Origin: Campylobacteraceae bacterium
Lineage (GTDB): Bacteria > Campylobacterota > Campylobacteria > Campylobacterales > Sulfurovaceae
Reading direction: 5' to 3'
Length of the DNA stretch: 11,212 nucleotides
Assembly (NCBI GenBank): GCA_027023145.1
Contig: JALVWV010000163.1
Span: 1-11,212 of the forward strand
Of this stretch, positions 1-7,073 are shown in pieces; positions within the stretch are counted from its first letter, which is position 1; each line of letters starts with the position of its first letter. The translations under genes were made by a program, and so were the position numbers. The notes beneath the pieces are model-generated. The model worked only from the letters and a program-made list of their open reading frames with translations. It had not been told where the DNA came from and ran no database searches.

Positions 1-25
1 ACTTTTAAGAGAAGATACTTTATTT

Positions 26-34
26 TGGTATATT
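26..34 (+). promoter_or_regulatory. extended -10 promoter for the small upstream ORF
   Basis: The bases TGGTATATT form a TGn extended -10 with a near-consensus TATATT hexamer inside a T-rich stretch. This is the form expected of sigma-70 promoters in Campylobacterota, which usually lack a clear -35. The predicted start near position 41 leaves a leader of about 23 nt before the ATG at 64. The call rests on motif and position only. Confidence 0.45.
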
Positions 35-63
35 TTTGTAAAGATTAATTCAAAGGAAAAGAA

Positions 64-189
64 ATGGACATCAGAAAAGACAAACAATTAATCAGAGAGG
101 CAATTGACCATGGATGCATAACCATGGCTGAACTGGCGCACTTCATAAAGATTCATGCCTTGGTAGTCAAAAGTTACTGTAAGATTTAA
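64..189 (+). CDS. small 41-aa protein, possible helix-turn-helix fragment
   Basis: A 41-codon ORF starts at ATG 64, six bases after an AAGGA Shine-Dalgarno core and downstream of an extended -10 box, and ends with TAA at 187-189. I do not recognise the family. Residues 9-38 look helical. The stretch around 'ITMAELAHFIKIHALVV' has the spacing of a helix-turn-helix, with helix, short turn at Gly17-Cys18-Ile19-Thr20, then a second helix, so a tiny DNA-binding protein or the remnant of one is conceivable. There is no signal peptide or membrane segment. It lies upstream of topA in the same direction, but topA has its own candidate promoter, so the two need not be co-transcribed. It could also be a chance ORF, a leader peptide, or the degraded end of a longer regulator; what lies before position 1 is unknown. 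Confidence 0.42.
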   Translation: MDIRKDKQLIREAIDHGCITMAELAHFIKIHALVVKSYCKI

Positions 190-253
190 TCCAAGAAGAG
201 AGGGGCATGGCTCTAAAAGTAAGGAACCAAAGATTTATCCAAAAAGTTTTTTG

Positions 254-262
254 TGCTACAAT
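254..262 (+). promoter_or_regulatory. candidate extended -10 promoter of the topA operon
   Basis: TGCTACAAT is a TGn extended -10 with TACAAT as hexamer, preceded by a run of six T and no good -35. Transcription would start near 269, giving a leader of about 37 nt before topA. The 116 nt between the small ORF and topA contain no other convincing signal. Confidence 0.45.
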
Positions 263-305
263 GCCACCTGTTTAAATCAAAAAACCCATATATAAAGAAA
301 CACTT

Positions 306-2504
306 ATGAGCAACCTTATCATCGTCGAGTCCCCTGCCAAGGCTCGCACCATCAGCAACTTCCTCGGCAAAGGCTACAAAGTCGTCGCCTCCAAAGGGCA
401 CATCCGCGACCTGCCCAAGAGCACCTTCGGGATCACCATCGACGATGATGGGAAGTTTGTCCCCAAGTACTCCATCCCCAAAGAAGCCTCCGCCACCGTC
501 AAGGAGCTCAAAAAACTCGCCAAAGAAGCCGATACCATCTACATCGCCACCGATGAGGATCGCGAAGGGGAGGCGATCGGATATCACATCGCCATGGCGA
601 TTGGCAAAGAGCCCACCTCGCTACCCCGGATCGTCTTTCATGAGATCACCAAGAGCGCCATCGCCCATGCACTCGAAAACCCCCGCACCCTCGACATGGA
701 GAGCGTCGATGCGCAGCAAACCCGCCGCCTGCTTGATCGGATCGTCGGGTACAAACTCTCACCTCTGCTTTCGAGCAAGATCCAAAAAGGGCTCAGCGCC
801 GGACGCGTCCAAAGCTCAACCCTCAAGATCGTCGTCGATCGGGAGCGGGAGATCAAGGCATTCAAACCCGAGGAGTACTGGACGATCGATGCCCTCTTCG
901 AGAAAGTAATCGCGTCGAGCATCTACAGCTATGAGGGGAAGAAGATCGACAAGATGACGCTGACCAACGAAGAACAAGCCAGCCTTATCGTCGACTCAGC
1001 TAACGCTGAGAAGTTCACCGTCACCTCGATTGAGACCGCCAAACGCAAGAGCAAGACTCCGCCACCGTTTATGACCTCGACCCTCCAACAGGCAGCCTCC
1101 ACTCAACTGGGCTTCTCCCCCAAGAAGACGATGATGGTCGCCCAGAAGCTCTACGAAGGGGTCAAAACTGACAAAGGCACCATGGGTCTGATCACCTACA
1201 TGCGTACCGACAGTCTCAACCTCGCCAAAGAGGCCGTGAGCGACGCCCGCGACTTCATCAGTGTCACCTATGGCGATCGGTACCTCCCGGCCAAACCCAA
1301 ATTTTACGCCAGCAAATCCAAAGGGGCACAGGAAGCGCACGAAGCGATCCGCCCTACTCGGGTCGATTTTACCCCCGAGATGGCGGCCAAGTACCTCGGT
1401 GCCGATGAGCTCAAGCTCTACCGGCTTATTTACAACCGTTTCCTCGCCTGCCAAATGACCGAGGCGGAGTTTGAGACCCAGACGATCCTGATCGGCGGGG
1501 AGCGCTCGGTGTTCAAAGCCACCGGACGCAAGATGCTCTTCGATGGCTTCTATCGCGTCACTGGCTACAACGAGAAGGATAAGCTCCTCCCTGAGCTGAC
1601 TCAGGGGCAGGCAGTCGACCTGACAAGCGTTGAAGCTGAGCAGCACTTCACCGAGCCCCCCGCCCGCTACAACGAAGCGAGCCTCATCAAAAAACTCGAG
1701 TCGCTGGGCATCGGTCGTCCGAGTACCTATGCGCCTACCGTGACGATCCTTCAGACCCGCAAATACATCGAGATCGAGAAAAAACGGATCCATCCCACCG
1801 AAATTGCTTTCACCGTCATCGAATTGCTGGAGAAACACTTCCCTGAGATCGTCGACAGCGGGTTCACCTCATCCATGGAAGAGACCCTCGACAAAATCGC
1901 CGAGGGCAAAGAAGACTGGCAAAAAGTTTTGGCTGATTTTTACACCCCCTTCATGGAGAAGATCGCCAAAGGGAAGCAGGAGATCAAATCGCTCAAAGTC
2001 GCTATCCCTACCGGAGAGGATTGCCCCCAGTGCGGCAGCGAACTTCTGTTGCGCAAGGGGCGCTACGGAGAGTTCATCGCCTGCTCCAACTTCCCCAAAT
2101 GCAAGTACACTCGCAACATCGACGGCGACGAGCCTGAGCAGCCCGAAGCGACCGACGAAGTGTGCGACAAATGCGGCAGCCCTATGGTGGTCAAAAACGG
2201 CCGCCGGGGCAAATTCCTCGCCTGTTCCGCTTACCCCAAATGCAAAAACGCCAAACCCCTCGTCGCCCCCCGGGAACTGGCAATCCCCTGCCCCGAGTGC
2301 GGCGGCAAACTCCAGGAGCGTCAGGGACGGCGTGGCACCTTTTTTGGCTGCACGAATTACCCCAAATGTAAATTCATCGCCAACTTCGAACCGGTCGATG
2401 CCAAATGCCCCGAGTGTGGATACCAAATGGGAATCAAACACCTCAAGGACGGGGACTATCATGTCTGCTTCAAATGCAAGCATAAGGTAAAGGCGGAGGG
2501 GTAA
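306..2504 (+). CDS. topA: DNA topoisomerase I (type IA, omega protein)
   Basis: This cytoplasmic enzyme relaxes negatively supercoiled DNA by nicking one strand through a 5'-phosphotyrosine link and passing the other through. The 732-residue protein begins with the Toprim fold: 'IVESPAKAR' at about residues 5-13 with Glu8, and the metal-binding 'TDEDREGE' with Asp83, Asp85 and Glu87. The catalytic tyrosine is Tyr298 in 'ITYMRTDS'. Other type IA signatures are 'GLSAGRVQS' and 'GIGRPSTYAP'. The C-terminus carries four zinc ribbons starting at Cys573, Cys620, Cys662 and Cys701. The first three share a C-x2-C...GxF...C-x5-C plan ending in 'PKC'; the fourth is different, with C-x2-C both at 701/704 and at 721/724. 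The start is fixed by the conserved N-terminus and an AAAGAAA ribosome site. The length is normal for a Campylobacterota TopA. It heads an operon with a two-component system 8 nt downstream. Confidence 0.98.
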   Translation: MSNLIIVESPAKARTISNFLGKGYKVVASKGHIRDLPKSTFGITIDDDGKFVPKYSIPKEASATVKELKKLAKEADTIYIATDEDREGEAIGYHIAMAIGKEPTSLPRIVFHEITKSAIAHALENPRTLDMESVDAQQTRRLLDRIVGYKLSPLLSSKIQKGLSAGRVQSSTLKIVVDREREIKAFKPEEYWTIDALFEKVIASSIYSYEGKKIDKMTLTNEEQASLIVDSANAEKFTVTSIETAKRKSKTPPPFMTSTLQQAASTQLGFSPKKTMMVAQKLYEGVKTDKGTMGLITYMRTDSLNLAKEAVSDARDFISVTYGDRYLPAKPKFYASKSKGAQEAHEAIRPTRVDFTPEMAAKYLGADELKLYRLIYNRFLACQMTEAEFETQTILIGGERSVFKATGRKMLFDGFYRVTGYNEKDKLLPELTQGQAVDLTSVEAEQHFTEPPARYNEASLIKKLESLGIGRPSTYAPTVTILQTRKYIEIEKKRIHPTEIAFTVIELLEKHFPEIVDSGFTSSMEETLDKIAEGKEDWQKVLADFYTPFMEKIAKGKQEIKSLKVAIPTGEDCPQCGSELLLRKGRYGEFIACSNFPKCKYTRNIDGDEPEQPEATDEVCDKCGSPMVVKNGRRGKFLACSAYPKCKNAKPLVAPRELAIPCPECGGKLQERQGRRGTFFGCTNYPKCKFIANFEPVDAKCPECGYQMGIKHLKDGDYHVCFKCKHKVKAEG
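2495..2501 (+). promoter_or_regulatory. Shine-Dalgarno site inside the topA 3' end
   Basis: GGAGGGG lies in the last codons of topA, 11 nt before the kinase ATG at 2513. Placing the kinase ribosome site inside topA supports co-transcription and possibly translational coupling. Confidence 0.6.
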
Positions 2505-2512
2505 TCGCCCTC

Positions 2513-3604
2513 ATGTACAAACAATACAAAGAGGCCGTCGAGAGCTCTAACATCGTCTCACGCACCGATATCCACGGGATCATCACCTTCGTCAATGATG
2601 AATTCTGCCGGATCTCCGGATACAGCCGGGAAGAGCTTATCGGAAGAGACCACAACATCGTCCGCCATCCCGATGTCCCCGCTGAGACCTTCAAGCGCCT
2701 CTGGGATGCGATTCTTGACAAGCAAACCTATCGATCCACAGTCAAAAATCTTGCCAAGGACGGCAGCACCTTTTATGTCAACACTACCATCACTCCCATC
2801 TTAAACGAAAAGGGAGAGATCGACGAGTTTATCGCTATCCGATATGATGTCACCAAAGAGATGGAGCTTCAGATCCAGCTTCAAAAGAAGCAGGAGATGC
2901 TCCTGTGGCAATCCCGCTTCGCCTCCTTGGGACAGATGATGGCCAACATTGCTCATCAGTGGCGTCAGCCGTTGACTGAGCTTAATCTCTTACTCTACAA
3001 TCTCAAAAAAGCTGCCCTTGAGCACAACCAGGATGAGATCCTCTCGCTTCATCATGATGCCAAGCGGGTTATTCAGTCCATGTCTCAAACCATAGACGAC
3101 TTTCAGAATTTTTTCAAACCTGGCAAAGAAAAAGAGTCATTCTACCCTCACATCAGCCTCGAAAATGCCCTTGCACTCCTAAACAAAGTTCTTCAAAAAG
3201 AGCACATTCACCTCACACAGCATGTCGATCAGAGCATCACTCTTCTCGGGATTCAGAATGAACTGACACAAGTGCTCATTAACTTACTCCAGAATGCCAA
3301 AGATGCTCTCATAGACCGAAAGATTACCAAACGACATATTATCGTCATAGTCTCTCAAAAGGATGGCCATGCTATCATTAGCGTCGAAGACAACGCCGGG
3401 GGCGTTCCTGAAGCGGTTGCCGGGCAGATTTTTGAGCCCTATTTTACCACCAAACATGCCAGTCAGGGGACCGGACTTGGACTCTTTATGTCCAAACTCA
3501 TCGTCGAGAAGAGCCTTCTAGGCTCGCTAACCCTTGAATCCGGCTCCAACGGTGCCCGCTTCGTGATCACCGTCCCTATGACCAAGGAGAGCGCCGCCCC
3601 ATGA
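2513..3604 (+). CDS. soluble PAS-domain sensor histidine kinase (Aer-like PAS)
   Basis: This 363-residue kinase has no membrane segment and should sense a cytoplasmic signal. Residues 10-120 form a PAS domain with 'HNIVRHPDVP'; Asn28, Arg51, His52 and Asp54 match, at a constant offset of six, the residues Asn34, Arg57, His58 and Asp60 needed for FAD binding in the E. coli aerotaxis receptor Aer. Redox or oxygen sensing through FAD is therefore likely, by inference. A short coiled-coil linker at about 118-140 leads to the dimerisation and phosphotransfer helix with 'AHQWRQPL' and phospho-acceptor His148. The ATPase domain shows the N box (Asn261 in 'NLLQNAKDAL'), G1 box (Asp293 in 'VEDNAGG'), F box 'FEPYFTTK' and G2 box 'GTGLGL' at 319-324. 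Its stop overlaps the start of the response regulator gene, which is its evident partner. I cannot assign a gene name. Confidence 0.93.
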   Translation: MYKQYKEAVESSNIVSRTDIHGIITFVNDEFCRISGYSREELIGRDHNIVRHPDVPAETFKRLWDAILDKQTYRSTVKNLAKDGSTFYVNTTITPILNEKGEIDEFIAIRYDVTKEMELQIQLQKKQEMLLWQSRFASLGQMMANIAHQWRQPLTELNLLLYNLKKAALEHNQDEILSLHHDAKRVIQSMSQTIDDFQNFFKPGKEKESFYPHISLENALALLNKVLQKEHIHLTQHVDQSITLLGIQNELTQVLINLLQNAKDALIDRKITKRHIIVIVSQKDGHAIISVEDNAGGVPEAVAGQIFEPYFTTKHASQGTGLGLFMSKLIVEKSLLGSLTLESGSNGARFVITVPMTKESAAP

Positions 3605-4278
3605 CTTGTACCCATATTCTTAAAAAATTGAACATTCTTCTTGTAGAAGATGAGCGCAACCTTGCTCATCTTTTGCGTGATGCAATCGGGGATCAGTTTG
3701 CCCAATTTACGCTGGCCTACGACGGACAGGAGGGGTTATCTTTGGCACAAGAGATGCAGCCCGACCTTATCATTACCGATATTACCATGCCCCAGATGAG
3801 TGGTCTGGAGATGAGCAGCATCCTCCATGAAACATCGCCAGCCCTTCCCATCGTCATCCTCAGCGCTTACAGCGAAAAAGAATACCTCCTCGATGCCATT
3901 GATATTGGCATCACCAAGTACCTCATCAAACCCTTCGATCCCGATGAGCTCCTTGATGTGATCTGCACCCTTGCACGCAAACTCCGTCAATCCAACCGGA
4001 TTGCCCTGCTGCCCCCTTTTCAGTTTGATACCCTTGAGAAAAAACTCTTCAACAATGGTGTCATGGTGCACCTGAGCCGACGAGAAAACCTCTTCCTTAG
4101 TCATCTCATCGACAGCCCCAACCATTTTCTCACTACAGAAGCGATCAAAACCGCCCTCTGGGACGACGAGACGGTTTCGGATGAGCGTCTGCGAGTTTTT
4201 ATCAACCGTCTGCGACAAAAGACCGCCTCAGAACTGATCGAAAACATTGTCGGACAGGGGTATCTTCTTCGGATGTGA
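3601..4278 (+). CDS. OmpR/PhoB-family response regulator
   Basis: This 225-residue transcription factor is the expected phosphorylation partner of the kinase directly upstream, whose gene it overlaps by the four bases ATGA. The receiver domain (residues about 10-125) has the acidic pair Glu16/Asp17, phospho-acceptor Asp60 in 'LIITDITMP', Ser88 in 'VILSAY' and Lys110 in 'YLIKPF', so all catalytic residues are present. Residues about 135-225 form a winged helix of the OmpR type: 'LSRRENLFLSHLI', then 'LTTEAIKTALWDDETVSD', the recognition helix 'ERLRVFINRLRQK', and the terminal hairpin 'IVGQGYLLRM'. It probably binds promoter DNA as a dimer after phosphorylation. Its target genes are not shown; none of the flanking promoters has an obvious direct-repeat site of the kind this family uses. 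A weak internal start is not suggested, since the overlap is typical of coupled kinase-regulator pairs. Confidence 0.94.
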   Translation: MTCTHILKKLNILLVEDERNLAHLLRDAIGDQFAQFTLAYDGQEGLSLAQEMQPDLIITDITMPQMSGLEMSSILHETSPALPIVILSAYSEKEYLLDAIDIGITKYLIKPFDPDELLDVICTLARKLRQSNRIALLPPFQFDTLEKKLFNNGVMVHLSRRENLFLSHLIDSPNHFLTTEAIKTALWDDETVSDERLRVFINRLRQKTASELIENIVGQGYLLRM

Positions 4279-4282
4279 CTCC

Positions 4283-4310
4283 TTGATCGCTCTTACTCAA
4301 GAGAGATCAA
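4283..4310. terminator. hairpin between convergent operons, possible bidirectional terminator
   Basis: TTGATC-G-CTCTT, loop ACTC, AAGAG-A-GATCAA forms an 11-bp stem interrupted by one G/A mismatch. It fills the 34-nt gap between the response regulator and the convergent FtsB-like gene, the place where a shared terminator is expected. There is no run of T on either side, so classic Rho-independent termination is uncertain in both directions. Confidence 0.5.
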
Positions 4311-4312
4311 AA

Positions 4313-4567
4313 TCAATCACTGTTAAGCTGAATCAATTCAAAATATTTTTTTTGGAGTTTTTGGTTGGAGAGTTTCAGAGATTGTGATTGGCTGCGCAAA
4401 TGAGCCTCTGTCTGTTGGAGGTGGTTCAGTACCGTCAAAGAGTTCTCGCCAAAAAGCAAAGCATGCACGTACCAAACAAACAACACAATTCCTACAAGGA
4501 TCGCCAAGATACTTTTGAGCGAAAACCCGACCCAATCGGCCGAGTTTTCTGAGGTCGTCTCGCGCAT
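4313..4567 (-). CDS. FtsB/DivIC-like septum formation initiator protein
   Basis: The 84-residue product has the plan of the FtsB/DivIC family, small bitopic division proteins that bridge the divisome in the cytoplasmic membrane. A polar N-terminal tail (1-18) is followed by one transmembrane helix at about 19-39 ('SILAILVGIVLF...') and, after 'FGENSL', a periplasmic coiled coil at about 43-78 rich in Leu, Gln and Lys. It starts 5 nt after the eno stop with no strong Shine-Dalgarno site, so translation is probably coupled to eno. A small coiled-coil membrane protein following eno is a recurrent arrangement in Campylobacterota, which supports both the gene call and the taxonomy. The family is called from architecture and context, since FtsB-like sequences are poorly conserved. 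Confidence 0.78.
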   Translation of the reverse strand: MRETTSENSADWVGFSLKSILAILVGIVLFVWYVHALLFGENSLTVLNHLQQTEAHLRSQSQSLKLSNQKLQKKYFELIQLNSD

Positions 4568-4572
4568 CGGTA

Positions 4573-5844
4573 TCAGGCAAAAAGCTCGCTGCCAAGATAT
4601 TCAAATTGCCCCAGTTCTGCCTCGATGGAGAGGAGGCGATTATACTTGGCCATCCGGTCGCTGCGGGCGGTCGAGCCGGTTTTGATCTGCCCGGTACCCA
4701 TCGCCACGGCAAAGTCAGCGATGAAGGCATCCTCCGTCTCGCCCGATCGATGACTGACGACACAAGTGTAACCGTTGCGGTGTGCCAGGCGTATCGTCTG
4801 CATCGTTTCGCTGACTGTACCGATCTGGTTGAGTTTGATGAGGATTGAGTTGGCGATGCCGCGATCGATCCCCTCGGAGAGGATCGCTGGGTTGGTGACG
4901 AAGTTATCATCACCTACCAACTGAACTTTGTTGCCCAATCGCGCGGTCATCTCCTCCCAGCCATCCCAGTCATCCTCACTCAAACCATCTTCAATCGAAA
5001 CGATAGGATACTGCTCAAGCAGCTTTTCATAGTACGTAACCATTTCACTGCTATTGAGTTCACGATTTTCCGATTTCAGGACGTATTTCCCCTCATCGTT
5101 GATCAGCTCAGAGGCCGCCACGTCCAAAGCAATGGCAATCTGCTCACCCGGCTTGTATCCGGCAGCTTCGATGGCCTGCATGATGACCTGGATCGGCTCT
5201 TCATTGGACTTCAAGTTGGGAGCAAAACCCCCCTCATCGCCAACTGCGGTACTCTCCCCCATGCCATCAATAATCTTTTTGAGGTGATGGTACACTTCCG
5301 ATGCGGCACGGAGCCCCTCAGAAAAACGATCGAAACCGACTGGCATGATCATGTACTCCTGAAAGTCAACCGAGTTATTGGCATGTTCACCACCATTAAT
5401 AATGTTCAGCATCGGCACTGGCATTACGACAGCATTGGCACCGCCAATGTAGCGATAGAGGGGCATCTTGAGAGACGCAGCTGCTGCACGAGCTACAGCC
5501 ATGGAAGCTCCAAGGACAGCATTGGCACCCAGCTTTCCATAATTGTCCGTCCCGTCAACCTCTTTCATGGTCAAATCCACATCGGCTTGATTGTAAGGGC
5601 TCATACCGATAAGTGCCTCGGCGATCTCGGTGTTGACATTCTCCACAGCCTTGAGAACCCCTTTACCCATGAAGCGATCGCCTCCGTCCCGAAGTTCGAG
5701 TGCTTCACGCTTCCCAGTGCTGGCACCACTGGGAACCATCGCGCTCTCCTGTGTGCCGTCACTCAGTGTCACCGTGACACGTACGGTAGGATTACCCCGA
5801 CTGTCCAGCACCTCGTTTCCTACGACATCCTCGATATAGATCAT
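4573..5844 (-). CDS. eno: enolase (phosphopyruvate hydratase)
   Basis: Enolase interconverts 2-phosphoglycerate and phosphoenolpyruvate in glycolysis/gluconeogenesis, as a cytoplasmic Mg2+-dependent enzyme. The 423-residue protein is full length. The N-terminal domain has 'EVLDSRGNPTV' and the mobile loop 'SGASTG' with Ser39. In the barrel domain the catalytic acid/base residues are Glu204 ('GDEGGFAPN') and Lys337 ('LIKLNQIGTVSET', the family signature). The metal ligands are Asp241 ('ALDVAASE'), Glu285 ('SIEDGLSEDDW') and Asp312 ('GDDNF'). Substrate contacts include His155, the 'SHRSGETED' loop and Lys388. The ATG at 5844 is preceded by AAAGGA (5853-5858) at good spacing. It lies 177 nt downstream of recA on the same strand, with its own candidate promoter in that gap, and just upstream of the FtsB-like gene. 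In an autotroph it would mainly serve gluconeogenesis (inference). Confidence 0.98.
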   Translation of the reverse strand: MIYIEDVVGNEVLDSRGNPTVRVTVTLSDGTQESAMVPSGASTGKREALELRDGGDRFMGKGVLKAVENVNTEIAEALIGMSPYNQADVDLTMKEVDGTDNYGKLGANAVLGASMAVARAAAASLKMPLYRYIGGANAVVMPVPMLNIINGGEHANNSVDFQEYMIMPVGFDRFSEGLRAASEVYHHLKKIIDGMGESTAVGDEGGFAPNLKSNEEPIQVIMQAIEAAGYKPGEQIAIALDVAASELINDEGKYVLKSENRELNSSEMVTYYEKLLEQYPIVSIEDGLSEDDWDGWEEMTARLGNKVQLVGDDNFVTNPAILSEGIDRGIANSILIKLNQIGTVSETMQTIRLAHRNGYTCVVSHRSGETEDAFIADFAVAMGTGQIKTGSTARSDRMAKYNRLLSIEAELGQFEYLGSELFA

Positions 5845-5874
5845 TGTCTCTATCCTTTGGGTTTAATTGGGCGT

Positions 5875-5880
5875 ATTTTA
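5875..5880 (-). promoter_or_regulatory. candidate -10 box of eno
   Basis: Read on the minus strand, TAAAAT follows a T-rich stretch and sits about 30 nt before the eno start. No clear -35 is seen. The 177-nt recA-eno gap and the hairpins within it suggest eno is not expressed only by read-through from recA. Confidence 0.35.
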
Positions 5881-5906
5881 TCGAAAAGGTGTAAAAGCTT
5901 CGCTTG

Positions 5907-5924
5907 GGCACGGTGTTGCGTGCC
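5907..5924. other. short hairpin in the recA-eno gap
   Basis: GGCACG and CGTGCC are perfect 6-bp arms around the loop GTGTTG. It lies between the REP-like element and the candidate eno promoter. Function unknown; a weak terminator or an extra palindrome of the neighbouring repeat are both possible. Confidence 0.35.
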
Positions 5925-5969
5925 GTGTATTTGGTATATTGGGTAGATGATGGATAGCGGATAAAGGGG

Positions 5970-6014
5970 TTGGGGCTTCGGTCCCACTAAACGCGACTGA
6001 AGTCGCATCCCCAA
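5970..6014. repeat. REP-like paired-hairpin element between recA and eno
   Basis: Within 45 bp there are two adjacent palindromes. One is GGGGC-TTCG-GTCCC (5972-5985), a stem with one G-T wobble closed by a stable TTCG loop. The other is GCGACT-GA-AGTCGC (5993-6006), a perfect 6-bp stem. Outer arms TTGGGG (5970-5975) and CCCCAA (6009-6014) can also pair with each other, enclosing both and competing with the first hairpin. The layout resembles repetitive extragenic palindromes mobilised by RAYT (TnpA-REP) transposases. It begins 8 nt after the recA stop, a usual place for such elements. No T run follows on either strand, so it is not a standard terminator. Repetitiveness cannot be proven from one copy. 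Confidence 0.5.
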
Positions 6015-6021
6015 TCACCAA

Positions 6022-7056
6022 TTATACCTCTTCCTCTTCCACGGTCAACCCAGCACCAAACCCCAGTGCCTCTTTGATCTTCTGCTCGATCTCTTCACGC
6101 ATTTGAGGATTTTCTTTGATCGTCTGCTTGGCATTCTCTTTCCCCTGACCCAGTTTTTCGGCTCCATAGCTAAACCAAGCACCCGACTTATCGATAATAT
6201 CCAGCTTGACCCCATAATCGATCAACTCCCCCTCGTAGCTGATCCCCTCTCCAAACATAATGTCAAACTCCGCTTGGCGAAATGGAGGGGCAACCTTGTT
6301 TTTGACCACCTTGGCTTTGACGCGGTTTCCAATCTGCGATTCGCCCTGCTTGAGGGTTGCGATCCGGCGCACATCGATCCGAACCGAGGCATAAAACTTG
6401 AGTGCGTTTCCACCCGTCGTCGTCTCGGGAGAGCCGTACCCCATGGTGCCGATTTTCATCCGGATCTGATTGATAAAGATGAGGGTCGTGTTGGTCTTGT
6501 GGAGGATTGCTGTGACCTTACGCAGTGCCTGGCTCATCAACCGCGCCTGAAGTCCCACATGGGTATCACCCATGTCTCCCTCGATCTCAGTCTTAGGAGT
6601 CAGCGCAGCCACGGAGTCGATGACGATCAGATCCACCGCCCCTGAGCGGGTCAACGTCTCGAGTACATCGAGTGCCTGCTCGCCAAAATCGGGCTGGGAG
6701 ACGAGTAGATTGTCGGTATCGACCCCGAGGTTTTTAGCATACACCACATCGAGTGCATGCTCCGCATCGATAAAGGCGCACACCATCTCTTCTTTTTGCG
6801 CCGAGGCGATGGTCTGGAGTGCTAGCGTAGTCTTCCCCGAAGATTCAGGACCATAGATCTCTACGATCCGCCCCTGAGGAATCCCTCCGATCCCCAATGC
6901 CATATCCAGCCCCAGTGAACCAGTACTGATCGCCTCGATGGGTTCAAACTCCTTGTCTCCCAGACGCATCAACGTCCCTTTGCCAAATGCCTTGTCGATC
7001 TGCTTGATCGCCATATCGAGTGCTTTTTGTTTCTGTGGATCCATTGCCATGGTCAT
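6022..7056 (-). CDS. recA: recombinase RecA
   Basis: RecA forms ATP-dependent filaments on single-stranded DNA and drives homology search and strand exchange in recombinational repair. The 344-residue protein has the Walker A motif 'GPESSGKT' (69-76), catalytic Glu99 in 'DAEHALD', Walker B 'LIVIDSV' (about 143-149), the L1/L2 DNA-binding loops around 'MGDTHVG' and 'GYGSPETTTGGNAL', and the RecA signature 'ALKFYASVR' (218-226). A short acidic tail ('EEEEV') ends the protein. Three in-frame ATGs (7056, 7050, 7044) give the start MTMAMDP; two tandem AAGGAC sites lie 6 nt before the first and second ATG respectively, so the start could be either. Campylobacterota are known to lack LexA, and no SOS box was seen upstream. 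An inverted repeat at 7082-7102 may regulate it. It lies 155 nt downstream of a large surface-protein gene on the same strand. Confidence 0.98.
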   Translation of the reverse strand: MTMAMDPQKQKALDMAIKQIDKAFGKGTLMRLGDKEFEPIEAISTGSLGLDMALGIGGIPQGRIVEIYGPESSGKTTLALQTIASAQKEEMVCAFIDAEHALDVVYAKNLGVDTDNLLVSQPDFGEQALDVLETLTRSGAVDLIVIDSVAALTPKTEIEGDMGDTHVGLQARLMSQALRKVTAILHKTNTTLIFINQIRMKIGTMGYGSPETTTGGNALKFYASVRIDVRRIATLKQGESQIGNRVKAKVVKNKVAPPFRQAEFDIMFGEGISYEGELIDYGVKLDIIDKSGAWFSYGAEKLGQGKENAKQTIKENPQMREEIEQKIKEALGFGAGLTVEEEEV

Positions 7057-7068
7057 GTCCTTGTCCTT
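7057..7068 (-). promoter_or_regulatory. tandem Shine-Dalgarno sites of recA
   Basis: AAGGAC occurs twice in a row (7063-7068 and 7057-7062). Each copy has the same 6-nt spacing to one of two in-frame ATGs, at 7056 and 7050. Either start is therefore equally supported by sequence. Confidence 0.6.
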
Positions 7069-7073
7069 GTGTG

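Noticed and set aside
190..305. Terminator after the small ORF
   Set aside because: Only a 4-bp stem around 200-215 could be found, with no T run directly after it.
996..1838. 280-codon ORF antisense to topA
   Set aside because: topA is certain on the other strand, and the antisense product is low-complexity with no recognisable motif.
1804..2490. 228-codon plus-strand ORF overlapping the topA 3' end in another frame
   Set aside because: Ser/Pro/Ala-rich frame-shadow sequence over the zinc ribbons; no start signals.
5284..5946. 220-codon ORF antisense to eno
   Set aside because: Enolase is unmistakable on the minus strand and the antisense frame matches nothing known to me.
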